Assembly (NCBI RefSeq): GCF_000014425.1
Contig: NC_008530.1
Span: 1,612,001-1,676,000, forward strand
Origin: Lactobacillus gasseri ATCC 33323 = JCM 1131
Lineage (GTDB): Bacteria; Bacillota; Bacilli; Lactobacillales; Lactobacillaceae
Direction: 5' to 3'
DNA length: 64,000 nt
The notes below the pieces were generated by a model. It saw only the letters and a list, made by a program, of their open reading frames with translations, searched no databases and was not told where the DNA came from. Below, piece after piece: positions 1 through 9,339 of the stretch (position 1 is the first letter of the stretch; each line of letters opens with the position of its first letter). The position numbers and the translations under genes are program-made.

Positions 1-418
1 CGTGAGCATGAGTCAAAGTATAGCTATTATTATCTTCATTTAAATTCAATTGATAATCTTCATTTTTTGAATCAATTCGGATAATCATTCCATCTTGCAA
101 ACTCGTCGAACTTACCATTACATCGCTTTCCTTAACATTCGCATCGTCTGCAACTGATTTAATAAAAGGAACAATTTGAGCAGCCTTTGACTTTTGCACA
201 TTATTTTGAATATATTTTTCATACTGAGTGCCAGCAAATAATATCAAAAATAAAAGTGCGATAATTCCTAAATCGCGATACCTCGTATTAAATCGATCTC
301 GTAAATATAGCATAGTAAAAATAATCATCGCACTAGCTGCTACAATCATTAAGATATATAAGGCCGTCCGATCAGTGTTTTGGTGGCTTTGAATATAATT
401 TATTGTGTAAAAATTCAT
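1..418 (-). CDS. DUF3290-type membrane protein (3' end outside window)
   Basis: An open frame runs on the minus strand from an ATG at 418 to the window edge without a stop, giving 139 codons. The protein starts MNFYTINYIQSHQNTD. It has two closely spaced hydrophobic segments at about residues 17-38 and 48-64, separated by a basic turn (RDRFNTRYRDLG), and then a soluble, mostly polar C-terminal part. This matches the layout of the DUF3290 family (about 140-150 aa), so only a few residues should be missing. Function is unknown. DUF3290 genes often sit beside DUF421 membrane proteins, which would lie outside the window. The start is 5 bp after the pepT stop, so the two are probably cotranscribed and may be translationally coupled. 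The family call rests on remembered pattern and length. Confidence 0.7.
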   Translation of the reverse strand, partial: MNFYTINYIQSHQNTDRTALYILMIVAASAMIIFTMLYLRDRFNTRYRDLGIIALLFLILFAGTQYEKYIQNNVQKSKAAQIVPFIKSVADDANVKESDVMVSSTSLQDGMIIRIDSKNEDYQLNLNEDNNSYTLTHAH

Positions 419-423
419 TTAAC

Positions 424-1701
424 TTAGTACTTTCTTTTTAATGGACGTTCATCACGCTTATTATTTAGCAAAACATGTTGTTGAGCAATTTCAATCAAAG
501 TTCTAGAAAGTAATGCCATACTCTCAGTCGTTACATATTCATATGGACCGTGGAAGTTCGCACCACCATTAAATAAGTTAGGTGTAGGAATGCCTTTTTC
601 TGAAATAAAATCTCCATCTGTTCCGCCACGAAATGGAATAATTTTGGGCTTTAATCCTAGAGCGTCATAGGCATGTAAAACTAAATTTACAACATAAGGA
701 TGTTTCTTAATTAAATCACCAGGGCTACGGTATTGATCATGTAGTTCTATAGTTACGCGATCTTTTCCATATTTTTTATTTAACTTATCCACTAGGTCTG
801 TGACTAACTTTTTCTTTTGCTCAAAACCGTCAGTATCAAAGTCTCGGATGATTAACTTAATTTGTGCATGATCAACATTACCGTTATTGGATAAAACCAT
901 AAAGTAGCCATCAAAATCCTTACTGTTTTCTGGGACCTCATCAGCTGGTAAACCTTGGATAAATTCACTAGACATCAAAGCAGCATTAATCATTAAGCCA
1001 TATGCTTCACCGGGATGAACAACTGTACCATGAAAATTAATTGTAGCAGCTGCCGCATTAAAAGTTTCAAAAGCAATGTCACCTGGATCTCCATTATCTA
1101 AGGTATAGGCAAACTCAACTGGAAAACGTTGAACATCAAAACGAGCTGCTCCTTTGCCGATTTCCTCATCAGGGCCAAAAGCAACCCAAATATCGCCATG
1201 TTTGACGCTAGCATTTTCTTTTAAATATTTGAGCATCCCTAATAAACCCGCAATTCCAGCCTTATCATCTGCTCCAAGCAAGGTTGTTCCATCAGCAGTA
1301 ATTAAAGTTTCGCCTAAGTGTTTTTTCAAACTAGGAAATTCACTGGTGGATAAAACTCGCCCCTCTTTTAATAAAATATCTTTTCCATCATAGTCATGAT
1401 GTACTTGTGGCTGAATATTTTCTGCATTGAAGTCAGCAGTATCTACATGAGCTACAAAACCAATCGGAGTAACTTTTTCATCTCTCACTGTGCCAGGTAG
1501 TTTTCCCACAAGATATGAATCTTTTTTAGAAAAAGAGATATTTTCTAAGCCCAAATTTCCTAATTCTTGTTCAATCATTTTTAACAATTCAATTTGTCCA
1601 GGCGTTGTTGGTACTTCTTTACTTTGGTCATCTGAGCGCGTATTTACCTTACAATATTCAATAAACTTATCTTGAATATACGCTTGATCAATTACAACCA
1701 T
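424..1701 (-). CDS. pepT: Peptidase T (tripeptide aminopeptidase)
   Basis: This 425-aa cytoplasmic M20B metallopeptidase removes the N-terminal residue of tripeptides, the last step in using imported peptides. The two-zinc site is visible: HVD with His85 and Asp87, GADDKAG with bridging Asp145, the catalytic Glu pair in DEE (179-180), and the C-terminal NLFNGGANFHGP stretch that supplies the last histidine. The dimerisation (lid) domain lies between the DNGDPGD and FRGGTDGDF motifs. Length is normal for PepT (about 410 aa). The ATG at 1701 is preceded by GGAGAAGGG. A promoter of its own lies between it and the upstream PAS-like gene. The downstream DUF3290 gene begins 5 bp after the stop. The call is secure. 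Confidence 0.97.
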   Translation of the reverse strand: MVVIDQAYIQDKFIEYCKVNTRSDDQSKEVPTTPGQIELLKMIEQELGNLGLENISFSKKDSYLVGKLPGTVRDEKVTPIGFVAHVDTADFNAENIQPQVHHDYDGKDILLKEGRVLSTSEFPSLKKHLGETLITADGTTLLGADDKAGIAGLLGMLKYLKENASVKHGDIWVAFGPDEEIGKGAARFDVQRFPVEFAYTLDNGDPGDIAFETFNAAAATINFHGTVVHPGEAYGLMINAALMSSEFIQGLPADEVPENSKDFDGYFMVLSNNGNVDHAQIKLIIRDFDTDGFEQKKKLVTDLVDKLNKKYGKDRVTIELHDQYRSPGDLIKKHPYVVNLVLHAYDALGLKPKIIPFRGGTDGDFISEKGIPTPNLFNGGANFHGPYEYVTTESMALLSRTLIEIAQQHVLLNNKRDERPLKRKY

Positions 1702-1738
1702 TTTAACTACATTCCCTTCTCCTAAATATTTTAATTAT

Positions 1739-1766
1739 ATTTTAAGGAAAAATATGCTTATGTCAA
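1739..1766 (-). promoter_or_regulatory. Promoter of pepT
   Basis: On the minus strand there is a perfect -35 TTGACA (1761-1766), a 16-bp spacer and a -10 TAAAAT (1739-1744). The -35 lies just after the stop codon of the upstream PAS-like gene, so pepT and the DUF3290 gene can be transcribed independently of it. Confidence 0.6.
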
Positions 1767-1770
1767 TTTT

Positions 1771-2307
1771 CTATAATTCAGAAGCTCCACTTTCGGCATC
1801 AATTTTTTGATTTTTACGATAAACTTCACCATTCGGATTATCTGGATCATCAATTAATTTCTGCCCAGTTTCTTTTAAATAATATTCCACAAGTGGATAA
1901 ATATCTTGAATACTCTCATTAATTCCTGCAAATTGATGATTTTTATCAAAAATAGCACGATACCTATCCACCATGAATCGCGTTTGTGTATTAGTTTGAT
2001 CAGAAAATTGCAATTCTTTTTCCTCACCTGTGCTTAACTTGTGGAATATTTCTTCTAATTGTTTCTTCTCTTGTTCTGTTTTACCCAAAGATGTGATATT
2101 TTTTCCAAGCTCCGGTGGATTATAGTTCATTTCTGGCAATTGTTTATAATATAAAAATTCTCCTAATTTATTAAAAGCAAGTAAGTTACTAGAAAAAGAT
2201 GACAAATAATTGTTTAAGTCTGATACTCTCATTAAGCCTGCATTTAACTTTACATAGTCGTCATTATTTGCTGCCTTTGCCAATTTCTCTTTCCAATTTT
2301 CATTCAT
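1771..2307 (-). CDS. Small PAS-like protein, paralog of the gene at 10280-11016
   Basis: A 178-aa soluble protein with no signal peptide. The core resembles the PAS fold found in DUF438-type proteins. A segment DDYVKLNAGLMRVSDLNNYL is followed by a line resembling a PAS beta-strand (LGEFLYYKQL), a helix-rich middle, and the closing motif IQDIYPLVEYY followed by ETGQKLIDDPDNPNG. The ligand is not evident. The second copy in this window (10280-11016) shares the DDYVKL-AGL, QDIYP and TGQKL-DDP blocks, and both intact reading frames end in SGASE plus one residue. The start at 2307 is set by GAGGT 9 nt upstream. The gene sits immediately behind the pnuC terminator with no obvious promoter of its own. 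It may sense a small molecule or redox state; this is inference. Confidence 0.75.
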   Translation of the reverse strand: MNENWKEKLAKAANNDDYVKLNAGLMRVSDLNNYLSSFSSNLLAFNKLGEFLYYKQLPEMNYNPPELGKNITSLGKTEQEKKQLEEIFHKLSTGEEKELQFSDQTNTQTRFMVDRYRAIFDKNHQFAGINESIQDIYPLVEYYLKETGQKLIDDPDNPNGEVYRKNQKIDAESGASEL

Positions 2308-2325
2308 TTATTTATACCTCACAAA

Positions 2326-2354
2326 CAAAAAAGCATGCCGAAACTCGACATGCT
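2326..2354 (-). terminator. Intrinsic terminator of pnuC
   Basis: On the minus strand a 10-bp stem (AGCATGTCGA pairing with TCGGCATGCT, one G-U pair) has a 3-nt loop and is followed by six T. It lies between the pnuC stop and the Shine-Dalgarno of the next gene. Confidence 0.88.
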
Positions 2355-2378
2355 CATTTTAACTTATTTTGATTTCTA

Positions 2379-3149
2379 TTAGTCTTTAATAGCTTTTAAT
2401 CCTTCGCGCTTTCTTCCCATATTGAACCAAGGTGAAACAGTAAAGGCCAAAACGTCATTAACAACATAAATTAAGGAGTTAACAGCCATAGCTAAAGTCG
2501 CATCTCCTTGTGCATAAGTTACGCCCCATAGAATTAATTGAAAAATTCCGCTAGCAGTCCACCAGAAATATTGATTGTTATAACGTAAGAAACACATAAT
2601 ACCAGCAGTCAATGAAATAGCGAAACTAATGGCATCAATCCAGGGACGTGGATCGTTAGTAAATTTACCAATTAAGTAGCCTGACACGGCATAAACAATT
2701 AAGGTACCAATAATTGCAATGATCCATTCTTTAGCACCAAATTTACGTAAGTGGTTTTTAGTATCATCATTCCAAGATCTAACTGAAATAATAACTGGCA
2801 AGTCTAAAGTTAAAATATAAGCAATTTGTTCAAAAATTGATAAGTAATTTTTAGCAGCTAAACCTGCATAAATAAAACAAGCTGCAGAAATTAAACCAAG
2901 CCAACCATTGATTGCTTTAGTAGCGTTGATTGCTAGCACACATAAAGTTCCAAGTAGAGTACCAATGAAAGTAATTACTGTTAAAGTAGTAATTTTATTT
3001 TGAATCAAAATAGCTAATTGAAATCCAAAAGCAAAGAACCAAAGCATATAGTTTTGAACTGGCCAGCCATGTAATTGTTTAAATAGCCAAACAAAGTAGT
3101 TATCCTTTCTTTCCTTATGATCTTCTTGTAATGATGTTGAATTGTCCAT
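2379..3149 (-). CDS. pnuC: PnuC-family nicotinamide riboside/mononucleotide transporter
   Basis: This 256-aa polytopic membrane protein has about seven or eight hydrophobic segments. The family signature near the C-terminus, NNQYFWWTASGIFQLILWG, followed by Asn and Tyr residues in the last helices, identifies PnuC, which imports an NAD precursor (usually nicotinamide riboside) by facilitated diffusion. The N-terminal 20 residues are polar and cytoplasmic, and the C-terminus ends in a basic tail (GRKREGLKAIKD). The gene is monocistronic, with its own promoter at 3232-3259 and a terminator at 2326-2354. The 5' leader contains a perfect 14-bp palindrome that could be an operator or RNA hairpin controlling NAD-precursor uptake. 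Members for riboflavin or thiamine (PnuX, PnuT) exist; substrate choice here is by overall resemblance. Confidence 0.92.
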   Translation of the reverse strand: MDNSTSLQEDHKERKDNYFVWLFKQLHGWPVQNYMLWFFAFGFQLAILIQNKITTLTVITFIGTLLGTLCVLAINATKAINGWLGLISAACFIYAGLAAKNYLSIFEQIAYILTLDLPVIISVRSWNDDTKNHLRKFGAKEWIIAIIGTLIVYAVSGYLIGKFTNDPRPWIDAISFAISLTAGIMCFLRYNNQYFWWTASGIFQLILWGVTYAQGDATLAMAVNSLIYVVNDVLAFTVSPWFNMGRKREGLKAIKD

Positions 3150-3180
3150 CCATTAACTCCTCTTTCTCTATATTAGGTCA

Positions 3181-3194
3181 CACAATATATTGTG
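3181..3194. promoter_or_regulatory. Perfect palindrome in the pnuC leader
   Basis: CACAATATATTGTG is a perfect 14-bp inverted repeat about 32 bp before the pnuC start and about 40 bp downstream of its promoter. It could be a repressor operator (for example for an NAD-sensing regulator) or part of an RNA structure. The sequence shows only the symmetry. Confidence 0.45.
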
Positions 3195-3231
3195 CCTTAT
3201 CCGCCTTTTTCTTAAAAAAGCATCTTTATCT

Positions 3232-3259
3232 AGTATAGTAGTTAAAAAAATCAAAACAA
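3232..3259 (-). promoter_or_regulatory. Promoter of pnuC
   Basis: On the minus strand: -35 TTGTTT (3254-3259), 16-bp spacer, -10 TATACT (3232-3237). This leaves a leader of about 75 nt before the ATG at 3149. Confidence 0.5.
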
Positions 3260-3551
3260 GAGTTTACATCTTTAGGAAAATATGCGGTATGTATTTATCG
3301 CGTACAAATAAAGCGCTTTCTTTGCTCAATTGTTAGGATTTTCGAATAATTTAATATCTTTTTAGTCTTTCAATTTGTATCATTGCCAGAATTTTACGTC
3401 CTAATTTATTTTTTTAGATCTTTTTTAATAACGTTTTTTAATTATCTGCTTATTTTATTATGGTATAAAAATTATAGCCTTTGTTTTTCGAGGCTATTAA
3501 TAGCAACTTTTTATCAAAAATAAGATGAATATTTAGATTAATCAATCTTTT
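3260..3551. other. AT-rich gap between divergent pnuC and the mucin-binding gene
   Basis: No open reading frame with a ribosome site was seen. The one notable element is an A-GAAAGCGCTTT palindrome on the minus strand around 3307-3320 that resembles a cre half-match but departs from the consensus at two positions. Long T runs at 3408-3450 give no convincing terminator. The region is probably the extended upstream region of the surface protein gene. Confidence 0.4.
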
Positions 3552-3582
3552 TTGATTTCATTATTTTAAGTTGAGTTATAAT
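3552..3582 (+). promoter_or_regulatory. Putative promoter of the surface protein gene at 3645
   Basis: A perfect -10 TATAAT (3577-3582) is preceded by TTGATT (3552-3557) at a rather long 19-bp spacing. The 5' leader would be about 55 nt to the ATG at 3645. Confidence 0.45.
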
Positions 3583-3644
3583 AACTTGTTGGAAAACAAA
3601 ATCGTTATTTTATATATAAAATGATTGTAATCGAGGAAAAAGAA

Positions 3645-6600
3645 ATGTCACATAAAAATGATTTATCTTTTATTGCTAAGCTTAATGGGAAAGAAAAGTT
3701 TAGCCTTAGAAAACTTTCAGTTGGATTAGTTACTGTTGCATTAGGTACAACTTTCTTTTTAGAAAGTTCTAATACCACGCATGCAGCCGAAGTAAACACT
3801 ACAAACCAAAATGTTACTAGCCAAGAAAATACTTCCGAATCTACTAAATCAAGTACTTTAAATATTCAAAAAAATAATACTAGCGAAGACAATAAAAATG
3901 ACGTAAAAGCTTTACCCACTCAAGAACAAACATCTGCGAGTCAGACTAATAAAAATAGCGAAACTAATAATCAAGAACTTAACGTATTAGCTGCAAAATC
4001 AGAAACTCAAAATAATAAAGCTACTCAAGCAAATATTCTTGAAGAAAAAGTTCAAGCTACTAATGAAACGCAAGCTACAGCCGTAACTATTACAGGAGCT
4101 GAACCTAATAAGTCAATGATGGCTAATGTTACTCAAGGATCAATAAAAGTTCATGTTAATACGGATGAAAACAAGCCAATTACCATTAATAACGGACAAA
4201 AAGTTACAGTTTCAATTAGCGATACTAATAATTTACTACGTTTTGGCAGCACTCCTTCTAAGATTAACTACTTTGCGATAACCACATCTCAAACAAATAC
4301 CGATAAAACATTTACTTTCACTTATACAGGCAACGATGACGGAGTCTTATCAGGATTTGATTCAGCGTTTACTTTTACTGCTGATAATAAAGCAACTAAG
4401 CAATACTATACTGACCACGACACCTATCCTGCTTTCAATTTACCTGTTACTGTAACCTTACCTAATAATCAAGTATTTACTCAAAATCTACCAATTAAAA
4501 TTACTCCGTATAAAGACCAAGTTATTACCCAAGAAATTCTTCACGGTTTTGTTATGGGACCAAAATTAATTTGGACTCCTGGGCAAGACGGTTATCCTGG
4601 CACAAATGGTTCTTATACCGAAAATGGTGCAACATATCGTGGACCAGAACCAAGTGCTGCAGCAGATGTTCCCGCTGATAAGCAAAAAAATGCTCGATTA
4701 ATGCAATACGCACTTGAGTGGAATTATGGCTCTGCTAAAGATCCAAGTTTAAATCCATTGATGGATGTTTTAGTTAACATCAAATTTAATAAGGGACAAC
4801 AAATTCTTCCATCTACTATTAAGGTTTTCAAGATTCCAGCAGATATGGAAGTCGTTGATTCTGATAGTCAAAGAGTTCCGATCAATGATTACTACAATAA
4901 ACTTGCAACTCTTCCAGAAGACACCAACTTTGAAAAACTATTAAGAGACTCAATTTCTGACGATAAAAAACAAATTAAGATTGACCAAAAAGGTAACTTT
5001 ACAGCAAACGGTGTGGATTATTCCAAAATGGGTCCTTACTTTATTCAATTAGACACCTTATTGAACCCTAACGATATTGCAGATTGGGCTAGTCAGCCAG
5101 ATTCAGGTGTAGGTCCTTCAATCACCACTCCAATTGTCAACGAAAATGATTGGAAGCACTCCGGTTCAGGAACTACAACTAATACTTCTACTCAAACTTA
5201 TACTGATTTCAAATTTGATCCTGTAGTTGATAGAATTGTTAAAATTCACTTTATTGATGAAAATACTAATGAAGAAATTCCAGATGTATTAAGTGCTACT
5301 ATCACAAAGACTGATTCTTCTATTGATAACCCAACTAATACTATTCTCAATGATCTTAAGCAAAAGGGTTATGTGTTAGATGAACAAGCAACTAAAGGAG
5401 AAGAAAGTGATCATAGCACAAATCTAAAGAACTACGATATAACTAAGCAAAACTTTAAGACTGATGCTTTAAACAATAGTTACAATAGTGCTAAACTTCA
5501 AATTAAAGACAGTTCGCCTCAATATTATGTCTACCTTTATCACGACACTGAATCAGTTAGCGCCAAAGCGACAATAAAAGAAACAATTAATTATATTTAT
5601 GCTAATGGTACTCAAAAAGGAAAAACGGCCGTAAATCCTTATAGCAAGACTGTAACTTATACTGGAACTAAAGATTTAGTTACCGACCACGTGAGCTGGC
5701 AACCGGATTCTAGCCTCGATGCTGTAGAATCACCTAAAGCAAAAGACAAGAATTATACTTTAGTTGACAAAGCTGAAGTCCCAGTTATTAAGTTAAACAT
5801 CAATAATGATGGAAAGATCACTGCTGAAAATAATGATCCATTAACTTACACAGTTCATTATTATGCTCCAGAGCATGCACAGGTTACTTTCTACGATGAC
5901 ACTACTGGTCAAAGCTTAGCTAATTATTTAGTTCAACATAATCAGAAAGCATCATTAACTGATACTTATTCTGAATTAGACAATAATTCAAGCAAGCAAC
6001 CTATCTCATTTGCTGATGCAAACATTATCGTTAACTTCTTGAAGAACAATCACTACATCTTTACTGGTGTTTCTGGCGATGGTTCTATTACAAATCCTGA
6101 CTATTCAAAGATTTCTTATGGCAACTTTGATAACGACGAAACTAAGAACCAAAACTTTGTCCTTCATTTTAAGCATGCATTAGATAATCAAACTGAAACT
6201 GCTACAGTTGTAGAAAAAGTTAACTATGTCTATGAAAACGGTCCGCAGGCCGGTAAGACTGTGGTTGATGCTGCAACTTCTCCAATTGATCAAAGAATCA
6301 CTTACACCAGAACTAGAACTGTAGACCTTGTTAATGATCCTAAAGGTAAAAATACTAAATGGTCTAACTGGGTGTCTAACAAAGCTTTCATTGAGAACTT
6401 TAACTTACCAGAAAAAGTTAGCGGCCCTGATACTCAAGAAAAAGTTTATTCATTAGATTTAGCTCAAATTAAAGCTACAAAAAATGACAAAGAATTCGAC
6501 TATTCTGCCCTTAAGTTACCATTTGAAACATCAGAATTGAGTAATGATAAGACGATTAATCTTAACGTCACTATTCCATATACTTTAACTGAAAATATTA

Positions 6601-8713
6601 CAGTTAACTATATTGACGACACGACTGGTAAGACCTTAGAGAGCAAGTCATTATCGGGCAAACCTAATACAAAAGCTAACTATTCAACTAAAGCTACTGT
6701 TGATAAATATGTCGCTCAAAACTATGTTCTAGTTAGCGACCCAACCAATCAAAAGTCTCTTTCATTCGACAACGACGAACTTCCTAATAACCAAAATTAT
6801 GAAGTTCATTTCAAACATGGAATTGCGCCTCTTTCTAACCAGAAGACGATCACTGAAACTATCCATTATATCTATGAAGATGGTTCCCCAGCTGCTAACG
6901 ATGCTACTAACCAACTCACTTTCACTGAAACTGGTACAAAAGACTTAGTTACTGGCGTGGCTGACACAAAATGGTCTGATCCACAAACTTTTGCTTCAGT
7001 CACTTCTCCAACAATTTCTGGCTATATTCCAGATCAACTTAAAATTGATGCTATTCAAGTAGACCATGATTCTAAAGATATAGAAAAGACAGTCATCTAC
7101 AAGGCTGAGAAGCAAAGCGCTGTCCTTCGTTTCTATGATGATACTGAAGGAAAATTTATTGATTTTGCTAAAGACCTTAAGACAGATGGAACAAGCAAAG
7201 CTACTATTTCATTTACTATTCCATCCAATTACGATTTTTCAAATTATAACTTTGTTGCAGTAAATGTAGGTAATGATCCTAAGGATACAGCTACTAAGTT
7301 GCCAGGTAATACTTTGTCTACTGTAGCTTACGGCAAGTTTGATACTAATGATCAAGCCGACCAATACTTCATTGCTCACTTTACTCATAAGACAACGAGC
7401 ACTAAAGGAAATAAGTCTGTTTCTGAAAAAGTTGTCCTTTATGCTGAAAATGGTCCTAAGAAAGGTCAAGCCTTCAAAGCTATTGAATTAGGTAATACTA
7501 CTTTCACTAGAAATGGTCAAAAAGATTTAGTTACAGATCAGGTTTCTTGGGAAAACTGGGCAATAGTAGATAATAGTCATACTGTTTCCCTACCAGTGAC
7601 ACTTTCAACTGTTTATAAGATTAATCCTACTAATATTACTCAAACTACACCTGTTTCCAAGAAGTTTGAAATTAATAGTCAAATAGTTTCTCCATTAGCC
7701 TTCAATGCTGCTACGGATCAAGATTTGATTAAATCTTTAGCAGACAGTACAGAATTCATGGTCAAAGTTCCTTATGCATTAACTGAAAATGTTAATGTAA
7801 CTTATATTGATGATACTACTGGTAAGACATTAGAAACTAAGAGCTTATCTGGTGAGCCTAATACAAATTCACAATATTCTAAATTGATAAATACTTAGCT
7901 AAGAATTACGTTCTAATCAGTGACCCAACTGATCAAAAGAACATTTTCTTTGATAATGATGAAAAGCCTAACAATCAAAATTACGATGTTCACTTTAAAC
8001 ATGCCTTTAAAGAGATCAATAATTCTAAGACTGTTAACGAAACTATCACATATGTTTATAATAACGGCAAAGAAGCTGCACCAACTTATAATACTTCTGT
8101 AGAATTTACTCAAACTGGAAAGCTCGATTTGGTAACCAATAAGGAAGAATTGAATGTTTGGTCTCCAGTTGCCAATACCTTTATCGCCGTTACTTCACCA
8201 GTCATTAAGAACTACACTGCCAATCAAAAACAAATTGATGCACAAACAGTTCAACCAAGCAGTAGTGATCTAGCATTTCAAGTTACCTACACACCTGCTC
8301 CAGTTGAACCTACTAAACCTACTGAGCCTACTAAGCCGGTTCAACCTACCAAGCCAACTGAACCTGTTAAGCCGGTTCAACCTACCAAATCAACTGAACC
8401 TGTTAAGCCGGTTCAACCTACTAAACCAACCGAGCCTACTGAGCCGGTTGAATCCACTAAAACAACCAAGCCTACTCAGCCGGTTGAACCAACACATACT
8501 CAATTAGTACAAAAGAACAGCGAAATAAAATCTTCTAATTTAGTTCTACCAGCAAAAGCTACTAATAAAGCTACCAAGAAGACTGAAGAAAACATCTTAC
8601 CTCAAACCGGTGCCAAGCAAAACGATACTAGCTTAATCGGATTAGCATTTGGTGCTACTTCATTCTTAATCGGCCTACTTGGTAATGAACTTAAACGAAA
8701 GAAAAAGAATTAA
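3645..8713 (+). pseudogene. YSIRK/LPQTG mucus-binding (MucBP-repeat) protein, frameshifted near 7881
   Basis: Two frames make one adhesin: the first runs to a TAG at 7896-7898, and the second covers about 7883-8713. The start is the ATG at 3645, with GAGGAAAA 8 nt upstream, rather than the ATG at 3621. The product begins with a YSIRK-type signal (FSLRKLSVGLVTVALG) cleaved near THAAE. A Ser/Thr/Asn-rich stretch and an N-terminal ligand-type region follow, then several MucBP-like modules recognisable by VNYIDDTTGKTL and FYDDT openings, a Pro/Thr/Glu wall-spanning repeat, and LPQTG with a hydrophobic segment and basic tail. Frame 1 stops inside a MucBP module after SLSGEPNTNSQYS, and the missing module end continues in the other frame as IDKYLAKNYVLISDP. 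Adding one base restores 1689 aa. As read, the product is secreted but lacks the sortase anchor. Binding to mucin is known for the family; here it is inferred. Confidence 0.88.
8300..8495 (+). repeat. Pro-Thr-Lys/Glu cell-wall-spanning repeat
   Basis: This coding repeat has a 36-bp unit (PTKPTEPVKPVQ and variants), about five copies. It gives an extended proline-rich stalk just before the LPQTG anchor. Units are near-identical at the DNA level, so copy number could vary. Confidence 0.75.
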
Positions 8714-8727
8714 TTTCTCTGCACCAA

Positions 8728-8758
8728 AAACGTTAGATTAAAACTCTAACGTTTTTTT
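8728..8758 (+). terminator. Terminator of the surface protein gene
   Basis: A perfect 10-bp stem (AAACGTTAGA with TCTAACGTTT, 7-nt loop) runs into a T7 tract. Confidence 0.9.
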
Positions 8759-8847
8759 GTATTCTAAAAGCATTTTTCTAGTGAGAAGTTAATTACTTTC
8801 GGTATAATTTTTAATTAATAGCTACTTTTTTTAGAAAGGAAAAGCAA

Positions 8848-9225
8848 ATGATTAAAGAGTTCAAAGAATTTATTTCTCGTGGCAACATGATGGACTTAGC
8901 TGTCGGAGTTATTATTGGTGCAGCATTTACCGCAATTGTAAATTCATTAGTTAAAGACTTAATTAATCCCCTCATTGGATTATTTATTGGCAAGATTGAT
9001 TTATCAAACTTAAAATTCACTGTTGGTGAAGCTACGTTCAAATATGGCAGTTTCTTAAATGCGGTTATTAACTTTCTAATCATCGCATTGGTTGTCTTCT
9101 TCTTAATTAAATTAGTCAATAAAATGATGCCTAAAAAAGAAGTCGAAGAAGATGATCCTACACCAACCAATGAAGAATTATATCTTCGTCAAATTCGTGA
9201 TTTATTACAAGAAAAAACTAAATAG
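8848..9225 (+). CDS. mscL: Large-conductance mechanosensitive channel MscL
   Basis: This 125-aa homopentameric membrane channel opens on membrane tension to release solutes during hypo-osmotic shock. The N-terminal amphipathic helix ([19 protein letters not shown]) leads into TM1 with the glycine- and alanine-rich pore line [17 protein letters not shown]. Then come DLINPLIGL, the periplasmic loop, TM2 ([19 protein letters not shown]) and the cytoplasmic helix ending in [12 protein letters not shown]. Length and motifs are typical. AGAAAGGAAAAG precedes the ATG, and TATAAT at 8803-8808 is a likely -10. Monocistronic, with terminators on both sides. Confidence 0.97.
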   Translation: MIKEFKEFISRGNMMDLAVGVIIGAAFTAIVNSLVKDLINPLIGLFIGKIDLSNLKFTVGEATFKYGSFLNAVINFLIIALVVFFLIKLVNKMMPKKEVEEDDPTPTNEELYLRQIRDLLQEKTK

Positions 9226-9231
9226 ATCATT

Positions 9232-9262
9232 GCATCCCTTAAACGTTTGAGGGATGCTTTTT
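9232..9262 (+). terminator. Terminator of mscL
   Basis: The 12-bp stem GCATCCCTTAAA/TTTGAGGGATGC, with one G-U pair and a very short loop, is followed by T5. Confidence 0.88.
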
Positions 9263-9300
9263 CTTTTCAAAAAAATAAAACTCCCTTTTGCGTAATTAAG

Positions 9301-9320
9301 ATTAGAGATCTTTCTCTAAT
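9301..9320 (+). other. Hairpin just upstream of the Rpn-like gene
   Basis: ATTAGAGATCTTTCTCTAAT forms a perfect 8-bp stem with a 4-nt loop, ending about 10 nt before the Shine-Dalgarno AAAGGAG of the gene at 9340. It is not followed by a T tract, so it is not a terminator. It could be an mRNA-stabilising leader hairpin or a DNA operator. Confidence 0.5.
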
Positions 9321-9339
9321 ACACTTAAAGGAGTTTTCT

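Noticed and set aside
3307-3320. cre site in the gap before the mucus-binding gene
   Set aside because: Has the AAAGCGCTTT core but misses the consensus at two outer positions and is over 200 bp from any promoter.
7920-8113. Small ORFs just after the frameshift in the first adhesin
   Set aside because: They are shadows over the continuing adhesin frame (7883-8713), which matches MucBP modules.
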